This document shows positions 25,305 through 34,436 of a stretch of DNA of 64,000 bases, one piece after another. A model generated the notes under the pieces. That model had not been told where the DNA came from. It saw only the letters and a program-made list of their open reading frames with translations, and did no database searches. Numbering within the stretch: position 1 is the stretch's first letter; each line of letters begins with the position of its first letter. A program made the translations under genes and the position numbers. Source of the stretch: Pantoea sp. WMus005 (GTDB lineage: Bacteria > Pseudomonadota > Gammaproteobacteria > Enterobacterales > Enterobacteriaceae); NCBI RefSeq assembly GCF_013415305.1, contig NZ_JACBXU010000003.1, positions 310,001 to 374,000 on the forward strand, read 5' to 3'.

Positions 25305-26324
25305 ATGAATACATTCAAGGCAATGCAGATTACCGAACCTGGCAGGATGGAGATGGTAGAGCGTCCTGTGCCGGAACCCGGTCACGGCGAGGTTCTGCTG
25401 AAGGTGGAGGCCTGTGGTATCTGCGGCGCGGATGCAGGTGCAGTCGAAGGCTTTGAAAAAAGCACAACCTATCCGCGCATTCCCGGCCACGAAGTGGTGG
25501 GCCGCATCCTGGCATTGGGGCAAGGTGTGCCCTCATATCTTTCTCCAGGGCAGCGGGTCGGCGTAGGGCGCCTGGGGGGATACTGCGGCGAGTGCGAGCA
25601 GTGCCGGCAGGGTAAGTTTGTTCTGTGTACTGACCAGCCCGTCACCGGCAGCTCCTGTGATGGTGGCTATGCGGAAATGATGCTGGCACGTGCCACGGGT
25701 CTGGTGATCATTCCCGACGAGCTTCAGGCAGCAGAGGCCGCTCCGCTGCTTTGTGCAGGCATTGCCACTTTCAACGCGCTGAGCAGGTCAGGCGCCCGAC
25801 CCGGCGATACAATTGTTGTTCAGGGTATCGGTGGTCTGGGTCATCTGGCCATACAGTATGCACAAAAAATGGGTTACCGGGTTATTGCGGTCGGACGCGG
25901 AAGTGACATCCGGCAGGATGCCCTGAACTTAGGGGCACATCAGTATATTGATACGTTACAGTCAGACGCCGTGGCAGAAATCAAAAAAGCGGGTGGCGCG
26001 CAGGTTATCCTGACCACCATCACTGACAGTGAAGCGGCTTCAGCACTGGTAAAAGCACTCGCGCCACAGGGTAAATTTTTGGTCGTGGGCGCAGGCAGTT
26101 CTCCGCTTTTAATCATGCCCGGCGCGATGGTCGGAAACGAGCTAAAGCTGGAGGGCTCTCTTACCGGTACGCCTTACGAAACGGAACGTGCCCTTAAATT
26201 CAGTCTGCTGACCAGCGTTCGCGCACAGATTGAAACCGCGCCGCTGGCTGAGGCTGAAAAAGCTTACCAGCGTATGCGATCCGGTGATGTGAAGTTTCGT
26301 ATGGTGCTCACAATGGATCTTTAA
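25305..26324 (+). CDS. Zinc-dependent alcohol dehydrogenase
   Basis: A 339-residue MDR-family dehydrogenase. The catalytic zinc site is in EACGICGADAG and GHEVVG; the structural zinc cysteines are in YCGECEQCRQGKFVLC; and GIGGLGHLAIQYA is the NAD-binding glycine motif. It resembles AdhP-type enzymes that interconvert alcohols and aldehydes. The ATG at 25305 follows a GGGGT sequence; the long upstream frame has no better site. It may remove aldehydes made by the amine oxidase two genes upstream (inference). Confidence 0.87.
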   Translation: MNTFKAMQITEPGRMEMVERPVPEPGHGEVLLKVEACGICGADAGAVEGFEKSTTYPRIPGHEVVGRILALGQGVPSYLSPGQRVGVGRLGGYCGECEQCRQGKFVLCTDQPVTGSSCDGGYAEMMLARATGLVIIPDELQAAEAAPLLCAGIATFNALSRSGARPGDTIVVQGIGGLGHLAIQYAQKMGYRVIAVGRGSDIRQDALNLGAHQYIDTLQSDAVAEIKKAGGAQVILTTITDSEAASALVKALAPQGKFLVVGAGSSPLLIMPGAMVGNELKLEGSLTGTPYETERALKFSLLTSVRAQIETAPLAEAEKAYQRMRSGDVKFRMVLTMDL

Positions 26325-26627
26325 CTTTTGTGAAAGATGTTTGCCCGACACACGACCCTTTGCTGGGGTTGGCACCCTGATAGGTGTGCCAGCTGTATAA
26401 GCGCTTATGCATGGCGGCGAGCATTGAAATAATGGACAGGCATCGTCTGAATAACGCGACAAGAGGCTTGATGTGAATAAGGTTGTATCGGTTATGTGTT
26501 GAGAGCACAACAACGTCCTGAAAGCGAGGAGGAAGCCTGACGCAGAATGTCATAGCGGGTGTCTGTTTTGCGCTTCCAGATTCCTCTCCTGACAGTCTAA
26601 ACCCGCGCTACACGGGCTTTGTCTGCA
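26325..26627. other. Non-coding stretch after the alcohol dehydrogenase gene
   Basis: Contains an imperfect hairpin near 26370-26392 (GGCACC...GGTGTGCC) that may be the terminator of the preceding group. A reverse open frame here (26308-26553) has no ribosome site or family features. Confidence 0.4.
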
Positions 26628-26975
26628 TTACAAACCCACCAGCGTAATATGCTTTTTGGTTGTCAGCGCTTTATACAGCGCCTGTGCCAGGCTGCCGGGT
26701 TCCACGCCCGAATGAACCCCATCTGGATCGGTCCAGAAAGATTTAATGCGCAGTATGGTGTTGATACTGGTGACACGCTCCATTTCCAGCACGGCCAGCA
26801 CAGGATGGCGCATTTCGCCGTGTTCCTCTGTCGCGTCCGCCTCAATTACCGCGGCGCGGGAGGCCTGACTATCGAAAATAACGTGGCAGCGTATGCTATT
26901 CAGGTTGAGCATACCGATGACTTCATAAAGGCACTCAACAGCCTCTGCACTGTAGGAGGCGGACGCAATAAACAT
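26628..26975 (-). CDS. Hypothetical protein
   Basis: A 115-residue protein I do not recognise. It has an AGAGGGA site a few bases before the ATG, an even mix of residues, no signal peptide and no membrane segment. It carries a repeated small-residue/acidic middle (EADATEEHGEMRHPVLAVLEMERV). A longer opposite frame covers the same bases, but lacks a ribosome site. Stands alone between the redox block and the cytochrome gene. Confidence 0.5.
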   Translation of the reverse strand: MFIASASYSAEAVECLYEVIGMLNLNSIRCHVIFDSQASRAAVIEADATEEHGEMRHPVLAVLEMERVTSINTILRIKSFWTDPDGVHSGVEPGSLAQALYKALTTKKHITLVGL

Positions 26976-27567
26976 AACAGATCCCTCTGACCCAAAACGT
27001 AGTGAGCAGCCAGCATAGGCGAACTCTAATCAGAGGAGAAGTTACTGTTTTTGAATGAGAAATGTAGAGTTCTAATGTTACGATAACGCGCGTTATTTTA
27101 ACTCCAGTTTAGACTGGCACTATAAATAAACGAAGCGTAAGCGGCTCCTGGCGGTAGAGCGCGGATTTGACTTAAATAAACGCCAGCACAGTGAAGACTA
27201 ATCGTTCCAGTGAGGAATGTATTTACAGACGCGCTTAACGCTTTAAGGGCGTGTTTCAGCCATTTTACAGAATGAACATTAGATTAAGTTTAAGATTTAT
27301 CGCTGTGTTAAGGCATCGATTCTTACTCTGACCATCATGTTTAATTAAAGGGCCTGTATGTGAAATCTGCTGATGACTCACTCGCGTTGCCTTCAGCGCA
27401 CAAACGTCACACACAGGTGATGTCGGTATGCCTTGCTGCGGAATACCCTTAACCGAAGGCGGTTGTGAAAGATGACGAGCCTGTCATTAGTAACAAGTAA
27501 ACTCCTAATAATCATCTAATAATTTACTGGTATAGTGACGCACAAAAATAGTGACGGGAGTTTATTT
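26976..27567. other. Non-coding stretch upstream of the cytochrome b561 gene
   Basis: A+T-rich in places, with no credible gene. It should hold promoters for the reverse-strand hypothetical gene and the forward cytochrome gene. No distinct operator was seen. Confidence 0.4.
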
Positions 27568-28092
27568 ATGCTGAAGAAATACAGAGGTTCTCAAATCCTT
27601 TTTCACTGGCTGACGGTTTTGCTGATTATTGTGGCCTACGCTACGGTTGAGCTGCGCTGGATGGCGGAGAAGGGAACCTGGCAGCGCAATGTGGTGATGA
27701 TCACGCACTTCTCCGCAGGCTTCTGCGTGATGATTCTAATGATGGCCCGTCTTTTCCTGCGCACCCGGACAAAAACCCCGCCGATCACGCCACCTGTTGC
27801 GCGATGGCAGACCGGTATTTCTCATCTGGTGCACACGCTGCTTTATGCGCTCTTTGTGGTCCTACCGGTGCTGGGGCTGAGCTCGCGTTTCCTGCGTGGC
27901 AAGGAGTGGGCCCTGTTCGGGATAAACATGCCTGTCGCGACGACTCCGGATCCCGTCACAGCCAGTATGCTAATTGACTGGCACGAAACCCTGGCGCCAC
28001 TGGGCTACTGGTTAATTGGTCTGCACGCGGTAGCGGCTTTATTTCACCACTATTTTATGAAAGACGACACGCTGCGCAGAATGATGCCGTAA
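27568..28092 (+). CDS. Cytochrome b561 family protein (CybB-like)
   Basis: A 174-residue inner-membrane di-heme cytochrome with four membrane helices. Heme-ligand histidines are seen in QILFHWLTVLL, MITHFSAGFC, SHLVHTLLYALF and GLHAVAALFHHYF. CybB proteins oxidise ubiquinol and some pass electrons to superoxide. The ATG at 27568 has GGGAG seven bases ahead; a longer upstream frame has no such site. Confidence 0.88.
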   Translation: MLKKYRGSQILFHWLTVLLIIVAYATVELRWMAEKGTWQRNVVMITHFSAGFCVMILMMARLFLRTRTKTPPITPPVARWQTGISHLVHTLLYALFVVLPVLGLSSRFLRGKEWALFGINMPVATTPDPVTASMLIDWHETLAPLGYWLIGLHAVAALFHHYFMKDDTLRRMMP

Positions 28093-28241
28093 CCACGCGT
28101 TTAACAATCCTGAGCGTGATGTCCTGGCAGCCAGAGGAAAGTAGCTCCTGGCTGTCAGTAACCAGGCACTCACTCTTCTTCTGGTCGTGCCGTTTTTAGC
28201 TACAGTTGATATCACCACAATCAAAGCACAATGGTTTTACG

Positions 28242-28901
28242 ATGCCGACATCTTTAACTGCCACGCTTTATGCACGCCTGCGTTTGCTGCTCTCTATCAC
28301 GGCCGGACTGATTTGTTATTTTTTGCTCTCAGATAACTTTGGACAGATGCAGCGTTTATTGATTAGCTGGAACGTCTGGGCCTGGCTCTATCTCTGTATT
28401 CTCTGGTTTCGCATGTTGCGTACCGATGCGGCGGGGATCAAGCGGATTGCTCAGCAGCAGGATCAGAGTGCCGCGCTGGTGCTCGGCATTGTGATCGTCG
28501 CCTGTATGGTTAGCATTGTTGCCATTCTGAGTGAACTCCCCACGCTTAAAGGGCTCTCTGACACGCCGCGATTGCTGCATCTGCTGCTGACAGCCATGAC
28601 GTTAATAGCCTCGTGGGCCATGCTGCCCAGCGCGTTTGCGATGCATTATGCCCATCAGCACTACCTTTACCGTAACAACGAGGTGAGTCCGCTGATCTTC
28701 CCGGATAAAACGAAGAATCCCGGCTACTGGGATTTCCTCTACTTCTCCTTCACCATCGCGGTTGCCTCGCAAACGGCGGATGTCGCCACCGGCACCACAG
28801 AAATGCGTAAACTGGCGCTGCTGCAGTCTGTCATCTCTTTCATTTTTAATCTGGCTATTCTTGGGTTATCAGTAAATGTCGGGGCAGGGTTGCTTAACTA
28901 A
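28242..28901 (+). CDS. DUF1345 integral membrane protein
   Basis: A 219-residue protein with about five hydrophobic helices and the DUF1345 features: RMLRTDAAGIKRIAQQQDQSA in a cytosolic loop and GYWDFLYFSFTIAVASQTADVATGTTEMRKLAL near the end. Function of the family is unknown. The start is uncertain since no good ribosome site is visible; ATG 28242 is chosen over an upstream TTG. Confidence 0.8.
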   Translation: MPTSLTATLYARLRLLLSITAGLICYFLLSDNFGQMQRLLISWNVWAWLYLCILWFRMLRTDAAGIKRIAQQQDQSAALVLGIVIVACMVSIVAILSELPTLKGLSDTPRLLHLLLTAMTLIASWAMLPSAFAMHYAHQHYLYRNNEVSPLIFPDKTKNPGYWDFLYFSFTIAVASQTADVATGTTEMRKLALLQSVISFIFNLAILGLSVNVGAGLLN

Positions 28902-29089
28902 GCTGTTTTATAAATCGACAGACAAGCGTCATTTTAACGGCATGACCTCGCGCAACCATCTTGTCACTTATCGTGATTATAACAATGTGTAATAAGGTAT
29001 TATCAGCCTCTTCAACAGACACCTGATGCCGTGTAAGTTCCTAAGTGTCTTACGCTTGTTGTCCCCATAATCCGATAAGGAGATAGAGA

Positions 29090-29575
29090 GTGAAAGTAAC
29101 CGCAATGGTCACGACCAGCCTGTTAATGATGATGAGCAGTGTTCATGCTGAAGGTCTGACAACGGCAGAGGGTAAAAATCTCACCGTCAGTTTCGGCCGG
29201 CCTGCTATCAAACAGGTTCTCCACTACCGCAAAATGTATGACAAAAAGCCGTTTCCTGATGCTGAGATTTATTATTACGACAACGGGACGTATAAGATCA
29301 TTTCTCAGGGCGAAAACCACTATGGCGTTTATGTTTTGCAGGGGAAGTTTGATGATGAAACCTTCACCGTGCGTTTTATCTCTTTGCCTTCTGCTGACTG
29401 GGGCAATAAAACGGCCTTTCACCAGTTAACCTTTATTAAAAGTGAGAAGCAGAACGTCTTTATTCAAAACGCCATTGTGGATACCGGCGAGGCCATCGCG
29501 CAGCAGAATGGCACCTATACTCAGGAACAAAATACGGTTACCAATCCGGTCTCCACCCGCTGGGAAAACAAATAA
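29090..29575 (+). CDS. Hypothetical secreted protein
   Basis: A 161-residue protein with a signal peptide (residues 1-20, cleavage after VHA) and no membrane segment after it. It starts at GTG 29090 with ATAAGGAG well placed. The mature part has several tyrosine-rich strands (DAEIYYYDNGTYKII). I do not recognise the family. It lies 80 bases before fetA on the same strand, but nothing else ties it to iron. Confidence 0.6.
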   Translation: MKVTAMVTTSLLMMMSSVHAEGLTTAEGKNLTVSFGRPAIKQVLHYRKMYDKKPFPDAEIYYYDNGTYKIISQGENHYGVYVLQGKFDDETFTVRFISLPSADWGNKTAFHQLTFIKSEKQNVFIQNAIVDTGEAIAQQNGTYTQEQNTVTNPVSTRWENK

Positions 29576-29655
29576 TCATCGGGTGGCAGCGGGTCTGCCG
29601 CCCTGATTCAACCTGATACAACCCCATCATTCTTTAAAGCTCCTGAGGCGTAAAA

Positions 29656-30324
29656 ATGGACGATGCTTTGCCCCTGCTGGATGTTAAGGACGTTGCTTTT
29701 TCAGTCGGGGACCGTCAGCTACTGCGACCGGTGTCTCTGCAGTTACATGAGGGCGACTGCGTGTTACTGACCGGACCATCCGGCAGCGGAAAAAGTACGC
29801 TCCTGAAAATTATTGCTTCGCTTCTCACCCCCACTTCCGGGCAACTTATTTTCAGGAACAGTGACATCACCACGTTGAAAGCAGAGGCCTATCGGCAGCA
29901 GGTGTCGTACTGTTTTCAGACGCCGCAGCTGTTTGGCCAGACGGTTTATGACAATCTTGCGCTGCCGTGGCAGATTCGTCGCCAGAAACCTCAGCAGGAG
30001 AAACTCGTTGCGCACCTGGAAAGCGTTAACCTCTCACCGGACATGCTGAATAAATCGATTGAACAACTTTCAGGGGGAGAAAAACAACGTGTCGGACTGC
30101 TCCGCAATCTGCAGTTTATGCCTCAGATACTGCTACTGGATGAAGTCACCAGCGCGCTTGATGAAGAGAACAAACTGGCCGTGCTTTCCCTGATTAACCG
30201 GATCGCAGCGGAAGAGAAGGTGGTCGTGGTGCGGATCAGCCATGATGTTAACGATATTCAGCAGGCTGAGCAGGTGCTTCGCCTTGAGCCACCAGAAAAG
30301 GAGAATGCGCGTGAATCAGCATAA
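29656..30324 (+). CDS. fetA: Iron efflux ABC transporter ATP-binding subunit FetA
   Basis: A 222-residue ABC ATPase: Walker A GPSGSGKST (residues about 39-47), Q-loop in YCFQTPQLFGQTVYDNL, signature LSGGEKQR, Walker B ILLLDEVTSALD and the H-loop RISHDV. The sequence and the pairing with FetB match E. coli YbbL/FetA, part of a putative iron exporter that raises tolerance to peroxide when iron is high. Its last 14 bases overlap fetB. Confidence 0.9.
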   Translation: MDDALPLLDVKDVAFSVGDRQLLRPVSLQLHEGDCVLLTGPSGSGKSTLLKIIASLLTPTSGQLIFRNSDITTLKAEAYRQQVSYCFQTPQLFGQTVYDNLALPWQIRRQKPQQEKLVAHLESVNLSPDMLNKSIEQLSGGEKQRVGLLRNLQFMPQILLLDEVTSALDEENKLAVLSLINRIAAEEKVVVVRISHDVNDIQQAEQVLRLEPPEKENARESA

Positions 30325-31093
30325 TATCAGTGACACTTCTCTGATGCTGTCGCTGACGCTGGTCGTTATCGCGCTGCTTATCAGCCAGAAAGAAAAGCTC
30401 GGTATGAGCAAAGACATTATCTGGAGTGTCTGCCGGGCGATTATTCAGCTGGTCATCGTGGGCTTTGTGTTGAAGTCCATTTTCGATATCAATAACAGCT
30501 GGCTGACGGTGTTAATGGTGTTGTTCATCTGCGTGAATGCTGCGATCAATGCACGCAAACGTGGCCGCAATATCGATAACGCCTTTACGATATCGTTTGT
30601 CGCTATCCTGAGTGGCACCGTCATCACGCTGACTATTCTGGTGCTTAGCGGCGCGATAGCCTTTGTGCCGATGCAGGTCATTCCCATCTCAGGCATGATC
30701 GCAGGTAATGCGATGGTCGCGGTCGGACTCTGTTACAGCAATCTGAACCAGCGCTTTCGCGATAATCACCAGCGCATCATGGAGATGTTGAGCCTGGGCG
30801 CATCGGTGAAGCTGGCGTCGGGACGTATTATCGCTGACAGCATTCGTACAGCCATGATCCCGACCGTAGATGCCGCCAAAACCGTTGGTCTGGTCAGTCT
30901 GCCAGGTATGATGTCAGGATTAATTTTCGCCGGGATAGATCCGCTTAAGGCGATTAAGTATCAAATTATGGTAACGTTTATGCTCATTGGTACCGCCAGT
31001 CTGTCCACCATCATCGCAGTCTACTTATCGTATCGACGTTTTTATACTGCAAGGGCGCAGCTGAAAGTTATGGATGGTTCGCTGGGTGAGTGA
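30311..31093 (+). CDS. fetB: Iron efflux ABC transporter permease FetB
   Basis: A 260-residue inner-membrane permease with about seven helices, matching E. coli YbbM/FetB throughout: SVCRAIIQLVIVGFVLK, FVPMQVIPISGMIAGNAMVAVGLCYSNL, and SLPGMMSGLIFAGIDPLKAIKYQIMVTFML. The GTG at 30311 is chosen because AAGGAG is eight bases before it and the protein then starts like E. coli FetB; the ATG at 30305 is too near the site. Translationally coupled to fetA. Confidence 0.92.
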   Translation: MNQHNISDTSLMLSLTLVVIALLISQKEKLGMSKDIIWSVCRAIIQLVIVGFVLKSIFDINNSWLTVLMVLFICVNAAINARKRGRNIDNAFTISFVAILSGTVITLTILVLSGAIAFVPMQVIPISGMIAGNAMVAVGLCYSNLNQRFRDNHQRIMEMLSLGASVKLASGRIIADSIRTAMIPTVDAAKTVGLVSLPGMMSGLIFAGIDPLKAIKYQIMVTFMLIGTASLSTIIAVYLSYRRFYTARAQLKVMDGSLGE

Positions 31094-31230
31094 GACAGGT
31101 TTGCGGCTCGGTAGGTCAGGCCACTGACATAAGCACTACCACCGTGCACTACCACCGGAACATAATTACCCTTGGGGAGCCGGTAGTTCGGGCAATTGCA
31201 GAATCATCTCTCTCAGCTTTGCACGATGAC

Positions 31231-32115
31231 TTATATCTTCTCTTCGACAAAACCTACATTTCCACCGAGCCAGCAGCCCTGAACCTGCCCCTCGGCATTG
31301 TGCCGAAAGCGCAATGAAATTTCGGAAGGTCGGCCCATGGCTCGGCCCTGCCGAATTCTCACCGTTCGATCATCTGCGCTGACCAGGCCGAGTTCCAACA
31401 GTCCGAAGGCCAGTGCGGCCGCAGCAATGCCGGTTGCTGCATCTTCGGGATATCCAGAGGACCTGGGAAACTGCCGCGCATCGAATTGTCGGGCATCAGG
31501 ATCCGAGGCAGCGTAGGGATATAAACCGGTCGAGCCAATACGCTCACACAACGGTTCTATTCTGCGGAAATCAGGTTTCAGACTGTCCAGCACGGCGACG
31601 TCCCTGAGTGGGATTAAAGTTTTGACCCTGCTGGTTGAGGCATTCTGGATTGGTAGCGGTGCTAATTCATTTGAACTGATGCCAAGCACCGAAAGGATCT
31701 CTGCTTCGATGTCTGGCGCCAAAAGTGTCTCAACTGAGCCTTGAGGCTGGGTGATTTCAACGTGCGCCCTATGGGCTTCGTCACGCGACACTCTCGCCTC
31801 TACCCGGCCACTCAGCGTCCAGATTGACAACTGATCCTTCGGCAGCAGTCCGAGTTTGTCCAACAACCATACCGCCCCGACCGTGGCATGTCCGCACATC
31901 TCCATCTCATGATTAGGCACCCAGAAACGGAACGCGAAATCGTAGTCCGAATTGGCCGGCGGTGAACAAACAAAGCCACATTCATGCCCGTACGCGTGGG
32001 CGACCGCCTGCATGTCGGCTAATGTCATGCCATCCGCATGAGCCACGATGGGCGCCGGATTACCGCCGTTACGGTCCGCAGGAAAAACATTAATCAAATG
32101 AACTTCTGGTGTCAT
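31231..32115 (-). CDS. PhzF-family isomerase-like protein
   Basis: A 294-residue PhzF/YddE-fold protein. It has NVFPADRNGGNPAPIV, FWVPNHEMEMCGHATVGAVWLL with the proton-transferring Glu region, and DARQFPRSSGYPEDAATGIAAAALAFGLL. Members include PhzF of phenazine synthesis, but no phenazine genes are near, so the substrate is unknown. AAGGA precedes the ATG. Codon use is richer in G+C than the genes that follow. Confidence 0.87.
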   Translation of the reverse strand: MTPEVHLINVFPADRNGGNPAPIVAHADGMTLADMQAVAHAYGHECGFVCSPPANSDYDFAFRFWVPNHEMEMCGHATVGAVWLLDKLGLLPKDQLSIWTLSGRVEARVSRDEAHRAHVEITQPQGSVETLLAPDIEAEILSVLGISSNELAPLPIQNASTSRVKTLIPLRDVAVLDSLKPDFRRIEPLCERIGSTGLYPYAASDPDARQFDARQFPRSSGYPEDAATGIAAAALAFGLLELGLVSADDRTVRIRQGRAMGRPSEISLRFRHNAEGQVQGCWLGGNVGFVEEKI

Positions 32116-32633
32116 TTCGGTGTTCCTTAAGCTTGAGGCATCGCAGGTGCAACTGCGTCTACGATAGCTTTTGTGTATTCCGCTACAGACGCCGTGCGTC
32201 CGTTTTGCTCATCGTTGAAACATAGCAGTCCATGCCTCGGCACCACGAGCGCCGGTTTCGTAAGCACCGCTGGAATTAAAGACGCTGTAAATCCCACGCA
32301 TTGGCGGCACCTATTGCGCATCTGAAAGCCAATATTGGGACATGGCAGTCGGCTGTAGATTCAGTCGGTGGATGCAACACACTGGCCAAACCTCTGGGCT
32401 TGCGTGTCATAGTTTAGTGTATTGCGCGGTCGTTGATTAAGGACGCGAGCAATATCGTGGCGTTGTCTCTGTAAGTAGAGGGGGAGGTCGCTCCCTTCTG
32501 AAAGGTATTGTCCTGGCAAGCCGTTAGTCTTTCCGATGGCCCTCATGACCCTGGCTTTCGAGGTTCACAGAAACTGCTATATCAGCAGACTTCAGCCTAT
32601 AATTTCTACAAATCTTTGGCGTGGGTATCAGAT
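32116..32633. other. 518-base junction stretch without a supported gene
   Basis: Between phzF and the dehalogenase-like gene. A reverse frame at 32127-32321 ends just before phzF and might be the 3' remnant of a lost gene, but I could not match it to a family. Composition drops toward A+T from about 32.5 kb. Confidence 0.4.
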
Positions 32634-33500
32634 ATGTTTGAGGGATTTACGCACACACAAATCAGCACTTCAGAAGCAGTACTCGATGTTCGTTATGGCG
32701 GCTATGGTCCGCCGGTGCTGCTATTGCATGGCCATCCCCGTACGCACGTAACCTGGTCAAAGGTGGCCCCGCAACTTGCCAAATCTTTTACCGTTGTTTG
32801 CACTGATTTGCGGGGCTTTGGCCGCTCATCTAAACCTGCTGACGAGCCTGATCACGCTGGCTCTTCTAAACGCGCTAAAGCAAAAGATTGTATTGAGTTA
32901 ATGAGCCAGTTAGGGTTTCAGCAATTCGCGATAGTGGGGCATGACAGAGGAAGTTACACCGCTTACAGGGCCGCACTTGACTACCCGGAGCGAATTACGC
33001 GACTCGCTGTACTGGACTGCATCCCAATCCTCGAAGCGCTCAATCGTTGCAATGATAAGTTTGCCAGACAGTGGTATCACTGGTTCTTTTTTGCTCAGCC
33101 AGAAAAACCTGAGCGGGCAATTTTAGCCGATCCGGATAAGTGGTATGGAGGCCAGCCTGAAACAATGGGGAATGAGGAGTACACCGAATTCAGGCGCGCC
33201 ATACATGATCCTGACACGGTACATGGAATGATAGAAGATTATCGCGCTGGTTTTTCTATAGACAAAGAGCATGAGCTTGATGATCGTCAGAATGGGCGAC
33301 AGATCAAATGTCCGACACTCTGTTTATGGTCAAAGTATGATGATCTGGAAGATATTTATGGCGATGTACTGGGTATCTGGAAATCATGGGCACCGCATGT
33401 TCAGGGTCATGCCATAGCCAGCGGTCACCATATGGCTGAAGAGGCCCCGCAAAAAGTTACCGCTGAACTCCGGCATTTTTTATCGCAAGAAATCCAGTAG
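32634..33500 (+). CDS. Haloacetate/fluoroacetate dehalogenase-family alpha/beta hydrolase
   Basis: A 288-residue hydrolase that follows fluoroacetate dehalogenases closely. From the ATG at 32634 the numbering equals that of the Burkholderia FA1 enzyme: nucleophile D104 and R105 in VGHDRG, D128 in LAVLD, and the halide-binding H149-W150 in WYHWFF. The Tyr of EDYRAG (203) and the catalytic His of SGHHMAEEAP (265) are also there. One key change: the second carboxylate-binding arginine (108) is Tyr. It may therefore act on another haloacid, or on an epoxide or ester. It lies in a lower-G+C patch with a TetR gene, an NmrA-like reductase and an epoxide hydrolase. Confidence 0.85.
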   Translation: MFEGFTHTQISTSEAVLDVRYGGYGPPVLLLHGHPRTHVTWSKVAPQLAKSFTVVCTDLRGFGRSSKPADEPDHAGSSKRAKAKDCIELMSQLGFQQFAIVGHDRGSYTAYRAALDYPERITRLAVLDCIPILEALNRCNDKFARQWYHWFFFAQPEKPERAILADPDKWYGGQPETMGNEEYTEFRRAIHDPDTVHGMIEDYRAGFSIDKEHELDDRQNGRQIKCPTLCLWSKYDDLEDIYGDVLGIWKSWAPHVQGHAIASGHHMAEEAPQKVTAELRHFLSQEIQ

Positions 33501-33666
33501 CCAGCGTCACTGCTAATGAGGCATCAACCTTAATGCCCCATAAGCCATAGACATTGCTCATTCTAAGAAACGTGGATCACGACAGGGGCTGCCCCCATGG
33601 CCAGTGACTCTTTTGAACCCGTCATTGAAACTAAAAACAACACGAACATAAGCATACACCAGCGCC

Positions 33667-34326
33667 CTAGCTGGTGACATTACCGGTCAGATGGCCTGAT
33701 TTTTCTAACATGTTTAGCGCATATTCAATGCGTTTATCGATAGCTTCAGAAGAGGTTTCTTCAGAATGGCCTATCAGCGCTGCCAGCAAAATTGGCGAAA
33801 ACGTCAAATCTAAAAAGTGCCGGGTAAGGGCATTCGCATCAGCCTTACTGAGCATATCGTTTTCCATCAAGCTTTCAGACACAATCTCTATGACACGATC
33901 CCGAGCCATTTGGTCGAAAGATTGAATAAGCCCATTAAAGCGTGGGGCTTCAGTCAGAAAAAGCCGCATCAATCCAAGCGGAACGGGCTCTATTGCTTGC
34001 CTGATTACGGCTTTACCTGCCATCGCCAGTCGGGTACGGAGCGAAGCCGAAGGGATGTCTGCTTTCGTCAGTAATAATTCGCTGTTATCAATCGCCTGGC
34101 GGATAACGGCCTCAAACAACGCATTTTTGCCAGAGTATCGTGAATAAAGACTGGCTTTCCCAACCTTAGCTTTTGCAACGACTGCTTCGCAACTCGTCGC
34201 AGCCAATCCTCTTTCTAAGAAAAGCGCTGTCGCGGCAGAAAGGATTCTTGTGTCTACATCCCCTGCGGCTTCGCGTCGGGGACGACCGACTCTTGAAGGC
34301 TTGTCTGTTTTAGGTTCATCTGTCAT
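33667..34326 (-). CDS. TetR/AcrR-family repressor
   Basis: A 219-residue TetR protein: the helix-turn-helix lies at residues about 20-75 (VDTRILSAATALFLERGLAATSCEAVVAKAKVGKASLYSRYSGKNALF). A TetR_C-like helical domain follows. The ATG at 34326 is chosen since the upstream extension would run over the palindrome. It is divergent from the NmrA-like reductase and epoxide hydrolase genes and likely represses them. Confidence 0.83.
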   Translation of the reverse strand: MTDEPKTDKPSRVGRPRREAAGDVDTRILSAATALFLERGLAATSCEAVVAKAKVGKASLYSRYSGKNALFEAVIRQAIDNSELLLTKADIPSASLRTRLAMAGKAVIRQAIEPVPLGLMRLFLTEAPRFNGLIQSFDQMARDRVIEIVSESLMENDMLSKADANALTRHFLDLTFSPILLAALIGHSEETSSEAIDKRIEYALNMLEKSGHLTGNVTS

Positions 34327-34363
34327 GTGCCGAGTATACCAACAATCAACAGAATATAAAATT

Positions 34364-34377
34364 GAACGGTGCCGTTC
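34364..34377. promoter_or_regulatory. Perfect palindrome GAACGG-N2-CCGTTC, probable TetR operator
   Basis: Six-base arms with a two-base spacer, perfect dyad, in the 110-base gap between the divergent TetR and NmrA-like genes. Confidence 0.65.
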
Positions 34378-34436
34378 CATTTTTTGCAGAAGTGCCTATA
34401 CTGACTTTTTAGTCCACCTGAATGCGGGAATAAAAT

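Noticed and set aside
26308..26553. 81-codon reverse open frame after the alcohol dehydrogenase
   Set aside because: Overlaps the end of the dehydrogenase, lacks a ribosome site and is basic/aromatic in a way typical of shadows.
31231..32115. PhzF taken as evidence for phenazine synthesis
   Set aside because: PhzF-fold proteins are widespread and no other phenazine gene is in the window.
32127..32321. 64-codon reverse frame before phzF, possible gene remnant
   Set aside because: The last 30 residues look protein-like but I could not place them in a family, so it is only noted in the gap entry.
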